The translations under genes and the position numbers were made by a program. A stretch of DNA of 64,000 nucleotides, from the NCBI GenBank assembly GCA_036873755.1, contig JAVTVY010020562.1, positions 1 to 64,000 on the forward strand. Reading direction: 5' to 3'. Each line of letters opens with the position of its first letter. Positions within the stretch are counted from its first letter, which is position 1. Below the pieces are notes generated by a model. That model searched no databases and was not told where the DNA came from. It saw only the letters and a program-made list of their open reading frames with translations. Source of the stretch: Hanleya hanleyi. Lineage: Eukaryota > Mollusca > Polyplacophora > Lepidopleurida > Hanleyidae. Below are positions 24,516-36,978 of this stretch, piece after piece.

Positions 24516-25880
24516 ACTCTTAGCCACCGGACATTCTTAACCTCCACACTGACTCTACGAGGGCCATTCACCCAATACCATGGTGCATCTCATGTCGATC
24601 TGCCCACTGGGTTAGTTTATTTTGGTGCAGGTAGCTGCTTAGTCCCACAGGCGCACCTAATTCGACCGTATCTGTGTTTTCTCTACTAATTCTGATGTCA
24701 CCAATGACGTCACCTCCAGCCTAAACCATGCCTGTCGTAGTTTACACCACGCGAGCAGCAAAATGAGAACCTACCCTGCATATTTGGGCCAATAATTGCC
24801 CCTAAAACGTTCAAACAGGCGTCTGTGCAACCCCGAATTGTCCACTTCGCTACAACTGCCCAACTGCGCATGCGCGCCATGACATTACTTCCCGTGCAAA
24901 CCACATCAACCGTCCCATACACAGTGACTGAGGGCTTTAATATGACGCCCTGCCCGGTAAATTCGGACACAGATTGGCTCTTCAATTGCCTAAACACGCA
25001 CCTGCGCACCCCAAAATGCTCGCTTCGCTGCTACTCCTCGACTGCCTATGCCCGCCACGACGTCCTTTTCATTCCAAACCACCCACATCGTCGGCTACAT
25101 GCCAAGAGCTTCAATATGACATGCTGTGCGGCCAGTTTAGAGCAAGGGTGATCTCTCAATCGCCCAAACACGTCCCTTCTCACCCCCCCCCCTCCGAAAT
25201 GCCCGCTTTCGCTACTACGCCTCGCTTGTACATGTGTAACATGACACCATTTTAGTCCAACCCACCCCAGTCGCATTCTACTCGACGAGGGCTTCAAGAT
25301 GAGACTCTCCGCGACACTTGTAGATCTAGTAGGGCCCACCTAGACCTATTTAATGAGAGGGGGGAATTCTCCGGTATTAGGTGTAAAGTCCGTATTCCGG
25401 TTTTTATATTATCAGGACAAATCCGAATTTTGCATGCAGCCACCCATCACATAATCGGCCGACGAGCGTCCGAATTCTGTGGACTAATATTGGCCTACCG
25501 CGACCCAAGTGACGACGTGTCCAGTCCGTTTTTTCGTATATATTTCCACTGAAAATCTTAGTTTTACAGACCCTTCACGGGATGGACCTCCCTGAGCGCT
25601 TCGCGGTGGCACCCTCATAACATCCATCCTGTAAGACCAATATGGTCCAGGATTTTCAACAGTTTGACCGTAAATTCCGTGTTTCCGCTTTTAAGGGTCC
25701 AGGGAAAATGCCATTTTCTACATCCACTCCAACCACCACGTGACCTTAAGCCTCCTCTCCACGTTACCATAGCAACACCAGGCTTAAGGTCAACGGCCAG
25801 GGTCCGTGACGTCATGACGCGACATTTACGCCACATTTCCCTCACTCCCACAGAAATGATAAGAGATTCACTGACCTGTA

Positions 25881-26690
25881 GGTTGTTAACACATATGTTT
25901 CCAGTTTTATAAAGTTATCTGAAGTAGTTCAGCACAGACTGGCATATTGCATATAATTTTTCTCGATATTTGCTTGTTGCCAGTGAAACCTTGTGGAATA
26001 CGCGTTCATCGAACGTCGGAAGGAACAAAAAGCACTAAGTTTACTGAACTGATATATACACACAAAATGGATGTCGGTTTGGCTAATTGCACAACTGAAT
26101 GGTCCACAGTGCTGCTAAACAAGCTTTGACAATTCTACCGACATGCTTTGTAGAGGCTTTCAACATGAATTACAACACATATAAGGGTAGTGGGAAGAGG
26201 TGCCGACATACTGACTGCGTCACATGACTTCACAGAATAGTCTTCTGGTTAACCTATTCTAAAGCACATACCAAGAATCTAACGATTCGTGATATGTGTT
26301 GTATCTCAGGTACGCTTTTATTGTACCTGTTCATGTGGCAACTTGGATGATATGACCACACGGTATACCGGCATTGAATTAAATAAGCTGTTTGCCGCAT
26401 GTTTACCTATACCCTCTATCCTTACCTTATTATCCAATTACATGTAGTATTACCCTATTATCCCAAGTAGTATTATATAAAGTATTGCACTCTAAAAATG
26501 GCGGCCTCGATTTCAGCTTTGTGGCGTCATCTCCTGTTCCGGTCACGTGAGCGGAAATGACCTTTTATCCCTGCTCACAATACCGGATAACATGGTGCAC
26601 AGGGCTCAAAGGTCACTTCCGGTCACATACCCGGATCCAGAGGTGACTTCATACCACAACACCCACGGGTGTTAAGGCCAATTGATCTTT
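25881..26690. other. Non-coding, nothing recognised
   Basis: A CG-containing stretch with gtcacttccgg / gcggaaatgacc motifs lies near 26520-26650. No gene. Confidence 0.4.
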
Positions 26691-26699
26691 GTCCATCGA

Positions 26700-26935
26700 C
26701 ATCAATTCTACCTTGAATACTCCCCAGTCACTTCAATGTTAATTTACTCCCCGGTCACTTCATTTTTAATTGATTCCCCAGTCACTTCAATGTTATTCCG
26801 CCTTGTGGTGTCACTTCCGGCTCCGCTAGAGGTCAGTCATACATCTGATGCTCCCCAGTCACTTCAATGTAAATTTGCGTCTCAGTCACTTCAATGTTAA
26901 TTTCCTCCACAGCCAATTCAATACTTCAATAACCA
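26700..26935. repeat. Imperfect short tandem repeat (ccccagtcacttcaatgtt)
   Basis: About six imperfect copies of a 30-35 bp unit (ctccccagtcacttcaatgt plus an AT-rich tail), partly interrupted. The open frames across it are repeat-encoded. Confidence 0.8.
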
Positions 26936-27480
26936 ACTTTATCCCTCTCTCCACACTACTTCATGGCGATAGCCTAGGTCCAGGCATCTCGACGTACGGT
27001 CTAAGCAAGTATTATAATACGGTACCGATGACTGCGCGCTATATTATGTAATGAGGCACAGATAGCTCTTGTATTGTGTTATCCGTTATCGGAAATTTTT
27101 TTTCCCTAACTAGAAACCTAGCATTTAGACCTGGATGTTTGATTCTACTGTACGTTGACAGGAATTTCCCTTTCCGAAAGAGATCTTGAAATTTCAAATT
27201 ATTGTTTTGTTCACCTTTTGATCAGGGTCTTAGTCCACTATATGTACAATGTCTCGTGGGGTGTCATTCGCGACCTATTCTGTCGAAGTCACAGTACCTC
27301 GCGCATTAATGGTGTAGGGATTTTACACCGCTCCAGTGTAAACCGTGATCCGCCGCACGTGAGGCACACCACACACTATAGGAGGAGATCAAATATATAT
27401 CTAAATGAATTGAATATTCCCTTGAGTCTACCTCCGAGGAATGTCGTCTAATTTGAGGAGTTCCTGCTGGGTTTTTATAT
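26936..27480. other. Non-coding, nothing recognised
   Basis: The open frame at 27155-27451 shows no known domain and no splice context that I trust. Confidence 0.35.
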
Positions 27481-27722
27481 ACTGATCAGCGATACGGATT
27501 TGATAATTTTGGAACATCATGGGTGTCTTGCCGGCATCATTGAAAACTGTTGACCGCTTTTCTCTTGCAGGAAAGAAGTCTATGTTTATGTATACTATGA
27601 TTGTCTTTTTGAATTTGGTGCTAATACTGTTTATGGAATATGGAATAGGTCTTTGGATTATGGACGCGGATATTCTCTAATGGACGACGACTGAATTATG
27701 AATGACGGACCAGACGCTTGTA
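27481..27722 (+). mobile_element. 5'-truncated YIDD-retroelement fragment
   Basis: Begins at actgatcagcgatacgg and ends at gacgcttgta. Nearly identical to 24270-24515 and to the reverse complement of 57385-57625. Same 3' end, different 5' truncation. Confidence 0.85.
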
Positions 27723-28084
27723 ATTTATCTCAGGCCGATCTCCATGGCAACATAATTCGTACTGCTGACATGCGCTGCTCAGAGTTAAGGCGTTATACTG
27801 TGCCTGCAAGGAGTTTAAACATGGATGCTTATATGGATCCCTATCCGTCATGGGCGAGATCAGTATAGCCTACATATACTACGAGCCTGTGCCGAGTAGT
27901 GAGGTGTATATCTCCTCTGCTTTTCGGAGGATGTCGGTCGTCTCCGGTGGCATCTTGTGAGTCCGAGTCGTACCGGAATTCCAGCATACGCGTTTTCGCC
28001 AACTGGTATACCATACACTGTATTTGCAGCTGGAGGTTGTGCACTAGTTGTCGATACAGTGTTCCACTTCATGTACATACATTA
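27723..28084. other. Unassigned; possibly LINE 3' untranslated region
   Basis: Lies directly downstream (minus orientation) of the LINE coding remains. The minus-strand frames (27841-28078) overlap in two phases and have no known domain. Confidence 0.35.
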
Positions 28085-30023
28085 AAACTTATACAACAAA
28101 CCGATCTCTCTCAAATAATCTAAAATACAATCTTCTTTTACCCGACTAAAAGATCTTCCAAAGTAGCTGCTCGATAAAAAGTGTCTCTTATAATCTTAAA
28201 ATCTATACACTCGATAAGAATATGATTCACTGTGAGATCTTAGTGGCATGGAATACACCTTGGAACTGGTTCTTTTCGTTAGTAAATATTCGTGAGTTAA
28301 TCATGTATGGTCGATTCTGCATCGTCAAATCATGGCTTGATCGAAACGTTTCTGGCTGTTCACGTGAGTATAGCCTACAGTTTTTTTGAACTCGCGAAGT
28401 ATTTTATTATCCATATTATCCCATAAAGTTTGAAACAACTTTCTCACATAAGCACAGATAGATGGCCTGAAATCGCTGTATGGGATTCCGACAGGATCAA
28501 CCTCATTATCTAGGGCTGCCTTAGCCATTTTATCAGTTTCAGTATTACATTTGATGTCAACGTGACTAGGCACCCAACAAAACACAATATCAATCTGTTT
28601 ATCAAATCTACAGTCATATAATTGTAGAATATTCAAGATGGTGGGATGAGTTGAATTTCCACTTTTTTATCGCTTGAAGGCATGACAGTGAATCTGAGAA
28701 TATGACATATTTTTTTTCCTTTTAGTGGACCCAATACCTTCTAAAGCCGTCAATAGAGCTTTTGCTTCGGCAGTGAATATCGAACTTTTACCTGGTAGTC
28801 GATATGTTTCAGTTTTCGAACTAGCACATGCTACTCTCTCACCATTTTTACAGCCATCTGTATAAATAGCCTGATGCGATCTGTATTTCTCTCTCAGTAG
28901 ACCAAATTCTTGTGTATACACGAGCTGGCTCGTGTCTGCCTTTTTATATTTCGTCAGTGTAATTATCTATTTCTGGTTTGGCTAACTGCCATAGTGGAGT
29001 TGGCAAGAGCTTGTTAGGTAAAATTTAACTAAGCTTAATACCAGCTGCTACAATGTGTGGTTTCATACAAATTCCAAGAGGTGGAATAATGGGGTATTTC
29101 TTCAAATAGAAGTCCACGTACTGAGGGTTGAAAACACAGCTATATGCAGGATTTGAGTGATTTGATCGCAATTTTGTGATATATTGCAGTGATAGTTTAA
29201 TTCTTCGAAGTTCTAAACGCAATTCATCTGCTTCGACATATAAGCTTTCGTTAGGGGATGTTCTGAACGCTCCAAGGCAAAGTCTTAGTCCTTGATGGAG
29301 AATAGGATCTAGCTTTGCCAAGTTTGACTTGCTTGGTCCGTTGTAAACAATAGAACCATAATCAAGTTTACAACGAACAAGTGACCGATATAAATGGAGA
29401 AGCGTTTGCTGATCTCCTCCCCACTTATAACTGGCGACTACCCTCAACAAATCAAGAGCTTTCGTGCAGTTGGCTTTCAAGCAATTTATATGCGATTTGA
29501 ATGTTTGTCGGTGGTCAAACAATATTCCTAAGAATTTGGCTTCTTATACTACTTTGATCTCAGTTCCATCTAATGTAAGTACTGGATCTTTGTGCTGGAA
29601 ATATTTTGTGCAAGAGTGTATACAATTTGTCTTAGCTCTGGAGAATTTGAAGCCATTCTCTAGACACCATTTCTAAATTCTATTTAGACAAAGTTGTAAT
29701 GTTCTCTCAATATTGTGTATACTTTTTCCACTACGCGATATGTTGAAATCTTCTACAAAGAGTGAACCATCAATTGATTATTCAAAACTGCAGCTAAGCT
29801 GTTGATCTTGATACTAAACAGAGTAGTAGACAACATACTGCCCTGCGGGACACCCTGATCCTGATCGAAATGATCAAACATGGTTGTACCCATCCGAATT
29901 TGGAATTGTCTATCATTCAAAAAGTTGTATATAAAAACGGGGAAACGGTCCTCTAATCTGATATTATGAAGATCATTTAGAATCTCGTATTTTCATGTAG
30001 TATCATAGGCCTTTTCTAAATAA
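28085..30023 (-). pseudogene. LINE pol, 3' part: reverse transcriptase end, RNase H, C-terminal tail
   Basis: Minus-strand reading, broken by stops and shifts, in order from 30023 down: LEKAYDTT (first RT catalytic motif region), DQGVPQGSML (RT), a degenerate YxDD box around 29780 (VED), KFLGILFD, and an RT thumb region (29025-29522). Then an RNase H domain with YTDGCK, FTAEAKALLTALEG and FCWVPSHVDIKCNTETDKMAKAA (28325-28921), and a diverged C-terminal tail to about 28090. RT followed by RNase H is the layout of I/Jockey-group LINEs. The 5' part of the same copy is at 38040-39115, separated by insertion H2. Confidence 0.85.
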
Positions 30024-32080
30024 AACAAGCGCTGGATGAGCGCAAAGACCTCCGTCGAGGCAACAGGGTCCGTAGCGTAATACATCACTGAATAACATAC
30101 GGCCGGATGCCAAGCTCAATTTTGCATTTGTTGGACGTTAGCTTCATCAATGGTAATTAATCTGGGATTGAGGGTTCCTCACTAGCATGTCCAGACAGGG
30201 ACGTGAAAGTCACATTCCCAGCAAATAATTTTTGTTTCATTTGACGTGCTTGAAATATTGGGGTATGGAATTGAGTATATTGATGGAAAACCTGGAAAAG
30301 TGCTCGAGACATTAGGCCCCATCCCACCCACACCTCCCCATGAGAGGATCCCCTCACCCAAATCAAGACGTTAGCGACAGAAATGAGACCCTGTGTGCCT
30401 AGTTGTACCAACTTGCTTGTGATTTTGTGCTATAGGCCCAACACAGCAACACTTCATATTTTGTATGTTTACAGTATAGCATCATCATTGATGAGAGAAT
30501 GCTCTTCAAAACACACCTCATTTTACCGACACTTCGTTCTGATCTGTCTCAACATCATATGATGAGGATTCAATGCGCTTGGTATAATTTTGTATACTGG
30601 TGTTACAGGTCACCTTCGCCTTCACCTTACTGTATCAATGATCATGGATTTGTACATGTATCACATTCACATTGAATGGTGATGGCTGATGAGAATATTG
30701 CCCCTATGGAACAAATGACTGGATTCCACGCAGCAAATATTTATTGTGTAACAGTGAGAAGAAAATGAATTGTATAAACATTGCAAGCCTCATTGAACAC
30801 AAGCCGCACCATACTTGATATGAATATAACGCGCGTCCATTAGCTCGCTTGGACGTCGCTTAGTTAAATATGGACGCAAAAATCTCAACATTTTCAAAAG
30901 CCACAAAAATGGCCTCCGCTTGTACAGAGTAAGTAAAAATACTTATGTACAACTTGATGTTTAGAAATGACTGTGTTGAGCGGTTCTATTCCCAACTTCT
31001 CTTTTATTCTATGTCATAGAGGACAGGGTTTGGTAGATAATTAAAAACTGTATTAACTCGGCTTCACATTTTAAAGAATGACTTTAATTGAGCCAAAGAT
31101 GAAAGAGAAATACACTTATAAAAAAATCTATTTAAAAAAATATATGTTTATATTAATTTCCATAATTTATTGAAAAAAACTATACGTAGACTTCGACCAC
31201 CCAATATCTCACAGGCCAGGCAACTGTGAGAACAAGTGAAAGATACCCATCGAGTTGAGCGGATTTGCAGATAAACAACAACAAAAAAATGCACTATGTG
31301 CCTCACGAGGCCCTTCTCCATAGAGTGCATGCCAGTTATTTTTCTAGACAACAACAACAACAGTTTTTGCCTGTATCACAGTCCGAGCTTCCGATTACCC
31401 TTCAACCTTACCCAGACGACGGATAATTTTTGACAGATTGTCCGGCTAGGTTGTTGATCGGATTCACAGATCATGAATTCCACCGTGACGGATTCACCGT
31501 TGGGAAGACTTTTTCTTTATTCAAAGTCATGTACTCGGAAGTTCCGTGGTCATACCCATGTAGTTTCAAGTTTAGTTTGCTACTCTATATGACATCTGTT
31601 TACGGATCCATGAAAAATCTACAGATGATCCAGCATTTTCAGTAAATCATGCTTCGAAATGTTCGTGACGGAATCACCTGAAACGGACATGACTCTTGAC
31701 TAGTGTTGCTTGTCTATTTTTTTGCTGCTCTGTTTCAATCTGACTATTCTTATATGACATCTCTTACTAACATACAGTACCCAAGGATGATAAGATTTTC
31801 TTCATCGTGAGAAAAACGCGACTGGATCATCCCAGGGGTTAAATCTAGTCCGTGACGGAATCGACAAAAAATCGTGATGGAATCACGAGTGCGCTTTTTA
31901 AATCTTATCGGTAAAAGTGCTTTATTAATTACACATTTTCTTCAAAAAAATATTCCTAGAGTGAATTTATCTCTTCTACTTAGAAAATTAAAACTCTGAC
32001 CTCTTATTTTTACTAAGGTATACAGCTCCCGCCACATGCATATCTTTTCTGCAGATGTTTCAAAATAGTATAGTTTTCAG

Positions 32081-33405
32081 TGTAACAGCAACTTGCCTCT
32101 CATTCAGTAATGGAAGTCGACGAGGTACTTGTTGTGTATAATGAGTAGGGTTTATTCAAATCACGATGACAGTACTCAGGGATGTGATGATCCCAACGAT
32201 CAAATCGATCAAATCGATTTAACCGATCAAAACACAATATAAAATCTATGTAGCTAAAAATTACAGTGAATGCCTCTAAATAGTTCACAATTAACTCTTA
32301 CTTTGGCCATATCTGTGTCCTTATCACGTATCCGCTATATCACAGAAAAGACCAGACGTTACTAAACATTAAATTTACCACATGTATGTATATTCATCGC
32401 CACATGTATATTCATAGCCACGTTACTTTATAGCCATATATATATATTCATCATCACATTATTTTATAGCGACATATGTTCATACAAGACCCTCACCTCG
32501 TCTCTGGGACCCAGGCTTCCTATATATACAAGTACGGTACTGCCGTCCTTTAATAGCCAAACCAAACCTACACATGAAAGATAATACAAATCAAAACTAT
32601 AGGTTTGAGCAACTCGTGAAATGGGACGATATGTCGAGATATTTGTCCAACTAATAAACATGCTTGTACAATCATGTCTCCACATATTGTGACTATTATA
32701 AATAAATTCCTTATTGGCATTTTTCACTGAATATACAAGATTAATATTTAAGAGCTCTTTTTTATTAAATATATATGTTATAATAGTTTTTATGCAATCG
32801 CTTTTAAATATATATCTTACAATAGTGTTTATGCAATTATCTCTAAACAACCAAACATATAACTAGAAACTCACCAATACTTGTGCATTAGTATCAGCAC
32901 CAACCCAGCCAGCCACACACATCCACAGTGTCCAGAATAAAATGTTAGACTAAAATGTATAGCACTCTCTTGGAACTACTATCTCAAACCCAGAAACCAT
33001 GTGACTGAGGCTATTACATGACAATAAAGATTTCCATATACTACCAGTAGAACAGGTTTTCAGTCCCCATCTGGACACAGGGACAATGCAGAACTGCTAA
33101 CGCATGACAATAGAGCTACCAGTGAGGCAGTTAAGACCAGTCAATCATCTGCATGCACAATACACCTGGAAGCAAGGGGAGAGTTAACCCTATGACCTTT
33201 CAAGGAGTTAACCCTATAACCTGAATGCCCAGCATTATCAGCTTTAAGAGGGGAAGCATACCTGGTCAACAAGGGGGATTTAATGGGAAACATACCTGAT
33301 CAACATTATATTTTTATATGTTTGTATTTAGTGTTTGTATTTATTGTTAAATAAAAGATTGAAACCACTAACTCTATTTTATGTTATTATTTACATCCTG
33401 TCACA
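32081..33405 (-). repeat. 3' LTR of the gypsy-type element
   Basis: Near-identical to 35663-36978. TG...CA ends, adjoining TSD TCAG on its outer side and the polypurine tract on its inner side (minus orientation). It contains a 128-codon minus frame that is also present in the other LTR; this is not taken as a gene because it lies wholly in LTR sequence. Confidence 0.93.
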
Positions 33406-33463
33406 TACTCCCCGCCCTCGAGAAATGACGTCCCGACATTTAAAAATCGGGTGCGGTCGATAC

Positions 33464-35250
33464 CTACCCCGAGATCAATTTCAACATAGCTTGGTACGCA
33501 TCGTCTGGCATCCGCTCCAGCAACCCACCTTCTGCCAAGGATCGCAGGAAAACAGCTCTCTGTTGCCAATCCCCTTGGGTCTCACGTCCAACAGTTTGAC
33601 GCATACAATATTCGCCAGAACTCATCCATGCTGGCGGGTGCCGATTTCTCGATGGTCGCTGCAACACAGACTCAACTTGCACTTCGACTGGTGCCTGGCC
33701 AGCTTCATCCATCCGTTCTAGAGATTCCTCATCATCCTCAGTCATGGACTGTGGATCTTCTACAGACCCGTCTCCCACCTCTAACCCATTCTCCTGGCCA
33801 TCGACCTCCAGTAACTGCTGGGACTGGTTGGTCGTGTCCACTAGCAAGGGTTTCTCCTCAGTCAGTGTTATCTACCACACTGGCCGCTGAGGTCTCTTCA
33901 GGGGGATGCGTTTGCAGCAATTCCACCTCAAGTACAGAAGGATCGTCATCAGACTCGCTGGCCTCCTCTACGAACAGCACTTCTGATACCTTCCGACTTC
34001 CTCTATTCTCTAGTCTTCGGAGTCGTGGAGCCGGAACTGGTTTTACCACGCCAGGACCAGGAATCAATGAACCCAGGGGTAGCAGATGGTTCCTATGCAA
34101 CACTCGACGTCTGCCCTCACCAACCTCCTTCTCCACCCTAAAGACAGGAATGTTGGAATTTGGTTTGTCAACTACCACGTATACATCTGGCTCCCACTTG
34201 TCGACTAACTTATGTTTGCCATCAAATGCTAGGCGTCTGACCAGGACTCTATCCCCGGGGAAGATAACGGCTCCTCTGACCTTCAAATCATGATGTTTTT
34301 TCTGCCGCATCCTGGCCTTCTCTGCAGCATCCGATGCTAGCCTGTAGGATTCCGCCAGACGCTCCTTCATGGCCGTAACATATTTCGTTCGGGGCTGTCG
34401 TCCGCCCGACCGATCTATACCAAATGCGAGATCAATTGGCAATCTAGGATGCCGCCCGAACATCAAAAAGAATGGACTTACCCCAGTCGACTCGTGTCTG
34501 GTGCAGTTATAGGCATGCACTAGTGGTGCTACATGAGACTTCCAGTCAACTTTCCGAGATGGTTCAAGAGTACCGAGCATGTCGAGCAATGTTCTATTGA
34601 ATCTCTCGCACATCCCGTTCCCTTGCGGATGGTACGGTGTGGTACGGCTTTTGTCAATTCCTGCGACCGAACACAATTCCTTAATGAGATGACTCTCGAA
34701 ATTAGCTCCCTGGTCGGAATGAATTCTTTGTGGGAAACCATAATGCACAAAGAAGTTATTGAACAAAACATCCGCTGTGGTCCTCGCAGTCTGATTTCTC
34801 GTCGGATATGCCTGTGCATACCGAGTGAAGTGGTCAGTCAACACTAACATGTGTTGATAATCTCCCTTCGACACTTCCAAGGTGAGAAAATCTATGCATA
34901 CCAGGTCTAATGGTTGATTCGTACGTATGTTGTTCAAAGATGCTCTGGCATTTGTGGGGGTTTTTTGTTTGTCGTTTTTTGCCAACTCGATTTGGTGATA
35001 GCCAGATTTCATATCCAAAACTGAAAAGAATTTTGCGCCGGCGAGTTGATCAAGCATATCATCTATCCTGGGCAGTGCATATGAATCTTTGGGGGTTCTT
35101 TTGTTCAATTCCTTGTAGTCTATGCACATGCGCAGGTCTCCATTCCTCTTCCGGACAAGCACGACATTCGATGCTCATGGACTGCTGGACCTCCTAATAA
35201 TTCCGCAAGCAAGCAGTTCTTCTAAATGTTTCTTAACTTCCTCGAACATG
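33464..35250 (-). pseudogene. gypsy-type pol remnant: RT start joined to integrase
   Basis: Minus-strand frame. Around 35250-35165 lies ELLACGIIRRSSS followed by an in-frame TGA where RT normally has Trp. From 35162 it reads RMCIDYKELNKRT and SVLDMKSGYHQIEL (RT), then jumps near 34990 into integrase sequence (DLVCIDFLTLE, HSDQGANFES, YHPQGNGMCERFNRTLL: the D, D and E of the DDE core). A C-terminal domain with GDRVLVRR and HRNHLLPL ends the frame near 33858. A frameshift then continues the tail (PSRNRHPPAWMSSGEY) to 33464. RNase H, the rest of RT and the integrase zinc finger are deleted. The 434-codon open frame therefore cannot encode an active polymerase. Confidence 0.9.
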
Positions 35251-35399
35251 GCCGGTGGGTTGCTGGAGCGGATGCCAGACGATGCGTACCAAGCTATGTT
35301 GAAATTGATCTCGGGGTAGGTATCGACCGCACCCGATTTTTAAATGTCGGGACGTCATTTCTCGAGGGCGGGGAGTATGTGACAGGATGTAAATAATAA

Positions 35400-35655
35400 C
35401 AAAACAAAAAACTGCTTTTACGGTAGGCCCTTTAGGTTTTTTCGAGTACAATAGACTACCATTTGGGCTCGTTAACGCTCCTGCAACGTACCAACGAGAG
35501 ATGGAACACCTCTTGGGTGACCTTCACCTTAAGGTTTGCCTGATATACTTGGATGATGTGGTCGTGTTTTCGCAGACTTTCGAAGAGCATTTACAGCGAC
35601 TGGAAGAATTTTTCAAACGACTGCGAGCTGGAGGTTTGAAGTTGACCCCCATCGG
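35400..35655 (+). pseudogene. Inverted RT fragment of the same gypsy-type element
   Basis: Plus-strand reading contains NRLPFGLVNAPATYQREM, the YLDD catalytic box (CLIYLDDVVVFS) and HLQRLEEFFKRLRAGGLKL. This is the RT segment missing from the minus-strand pol, in the opposite orientation. Just before it (35253-35400) is an inverted duplicate of 33385-33530, including the purine tract and about 24 bp of LTR. Confidence 0.88.
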
Positions 35656-35662
35656 GTGCCAA

Positions 35663-36978
35663 TGTAACAGCAACATGCCTCTCATTCAGTAATGGAAGTC
35701 GACGAGGTACTTGTTGTGTATAATGAGTAGGGATTATTCAAATCACGATGACAGTACTCAGGGATGTGATGATCCCAACGATCAAATCGATCAAATCGAT
35801 TTAACCGATCAACCCTACAAAACACAATATAAAATCTATGTAGCTAAAAATTACAGTGAATGCCTCTAAATAGTTCACAATTAACTCTTACTTTGGCCAT
35901 ATCTGTGTCCTTATCACGTATCGGGTATATCACAGAAAAGACCAGACGTTACTAAACATTAAATTTACCACATGTATGTATATTCATCGCCACATGTATA
36001 TTCATAGCCACGTTACTTTATAGCCATATATATATATTCATCATCACATTATTTTATAGCGACATATGTTCATACAAGACCCTCACCTCGTCTCTGGGAC
36101 CCAGGCTTCCTATATATACAAGTACGGTACTGCCGTCCTTTAATAGCCAAACCAAACCTACACATGAAAGATAATACAAATCAAAACTATAGGTTTGAGC
36201 AACTCGTAAAATGGGACGATATGTCGAGATATTTGTCCAACTAATAAACATGCTTGTACAATCATGTCTCCACATATTGTGACTATTATAAATAAATTCC
36301 TTATTGGCATTTTTCACTGAATATACAAGATTAATATTTAAGAGCTCTTTTTTATTAAATATATATGTTATAATAGTTTTTATGCAATCGCTTTTAAATA
36401 TATATCTTACAATAGTGTTTATGCAATTATCTCTAAACAACCAAACATATAACTAGAAACTCACCAATACTTGTGCATTAGTATCAGCACCAACCCAGCC
36501 AGCCACACACATCCACAGTGTCCAGAATAAAATGTTAGACTAAAATGTATAGCACTCTCTTGGAACTACTATCTCAAACCCAGAAACCATGTGACTGAGG
36601 CTATTACATGACAATAAAGATTTCCATATACTACCAGTAGAACAGGTTTTCAGTCCCCATCTGGACACAGGGACAATGCAGAACTGCTAACGCATGACAA
36701 TAGAGCTACCAGTGAGGCAGTTAAGACCAGTCAATCATCTGCATGCACAATACACCTGGAAGCAGGGGGAGAGTTAACCCTATGACCTTTCAAGGAGTTA
36801 ACCCTATAACCTGAATGCCCAGCATTATCAGCTTTAAGAGGGGAAGCATACCTGGTCAACAAGGGCGATTTAATGGGAAACATACCTGATCAACATTATA
36901 TTTTTGTTTGTATTTATTGTTAAATAAAAGATTGAAACCACTAACTCTATTTTATGTTATTATTTACATCCTGTCACA
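35663..36978 (-). repeat. 5' LTR of the gypsy-type element
   Basis: Matches 32081-33405. It lacks a 19-bp stretch near 36905 and carries a few extra bases near 35811. Its inner side adjoins the primer-binding site. Confidence 0.93.

Larger units (their letters stand above)
22873..24675. mobile_element. Long-TIR element 'A', copy A2
   Basis: Same ends and layout as A1. Differences: an additional 23270-23440 segment; an inserted retroelement fragment (24155-24515) exactly where A1 is uninterrupted (18000); and an internal stop in the small ORF. It sits between the arms of the 21965-25880 inverted repeat. Confidence 0.75.
21965..25880. mobile_element. Long inverted-repeat element, Polinton-like termini, non-autonomous
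   Basis: The left arm (about 21990-22870) and right arm (about 24890-25870) are diverged reverse complements. Examples: cttatcatttctg against cagaaatgataag; gttgctatggtaacgtgg against ccacgttaccatagcaac; tcgtcgagtgaaatacgactg against cattctactcgacgag. The arms contain subterminal repeats of about 150-170 bp with ccggactttac, gtcgattacgtgatcgg and acgcatgcgca. The same sequence occurs at the left end of the Polinton remnant (54740-54870). Between the arms lies element A2. I infer a deletion derivative or paired terminal repeats of that Polinton family. No Polinton gene is present. Confidence 0.65.
32081..36978 (-). mobile_element. Ty3/gypsy-type LTR retrotransposon, internally rearranged
   Basis: Two LTRs of 1325 and 1316 bp (32081-33405 and 35663-36978) begin TGTAACAG and end TCACA on the + strand. 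They are flanked by TCAG on both sides (32077-32080 and 36979-36982), and the intact target is seen in H1 near 9325. Read on the minus strand, the primer-binding site follows the 5' LTR (tggcacccgatgggg, about 35648-35662) and a purine tract (gagggcggggagta) precedes the 3' LTR. Gag, protease and much of RT/RNase H are absent; part of RT and a copy of the 3' region are inverted (35253-35660). The LTRs differ by a handful of substitutions and small indels, so the insertion is recent. Confidence 0.93.

Noticed and set aside
24710..25339. Overlapping ORFs on both strands in the right arm of the long inverted repeat
   Set aside because: They are not preserved in the left arm, and CpG-rich repeats with few stops explain their length.
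32464..32850. 128-codon minus-strand ORF, repeated at 36054-36440
   Set aside because: It is wholly inside the LTRs; two copies arise from the LTR pair, not from conserved coding.
33628..34293. 221-codon plus-strand ORF
   Set aside because: Antisense shadow of the gypsy-type pol C-terminal region, whose minus-strand frame is clearly the coding one.
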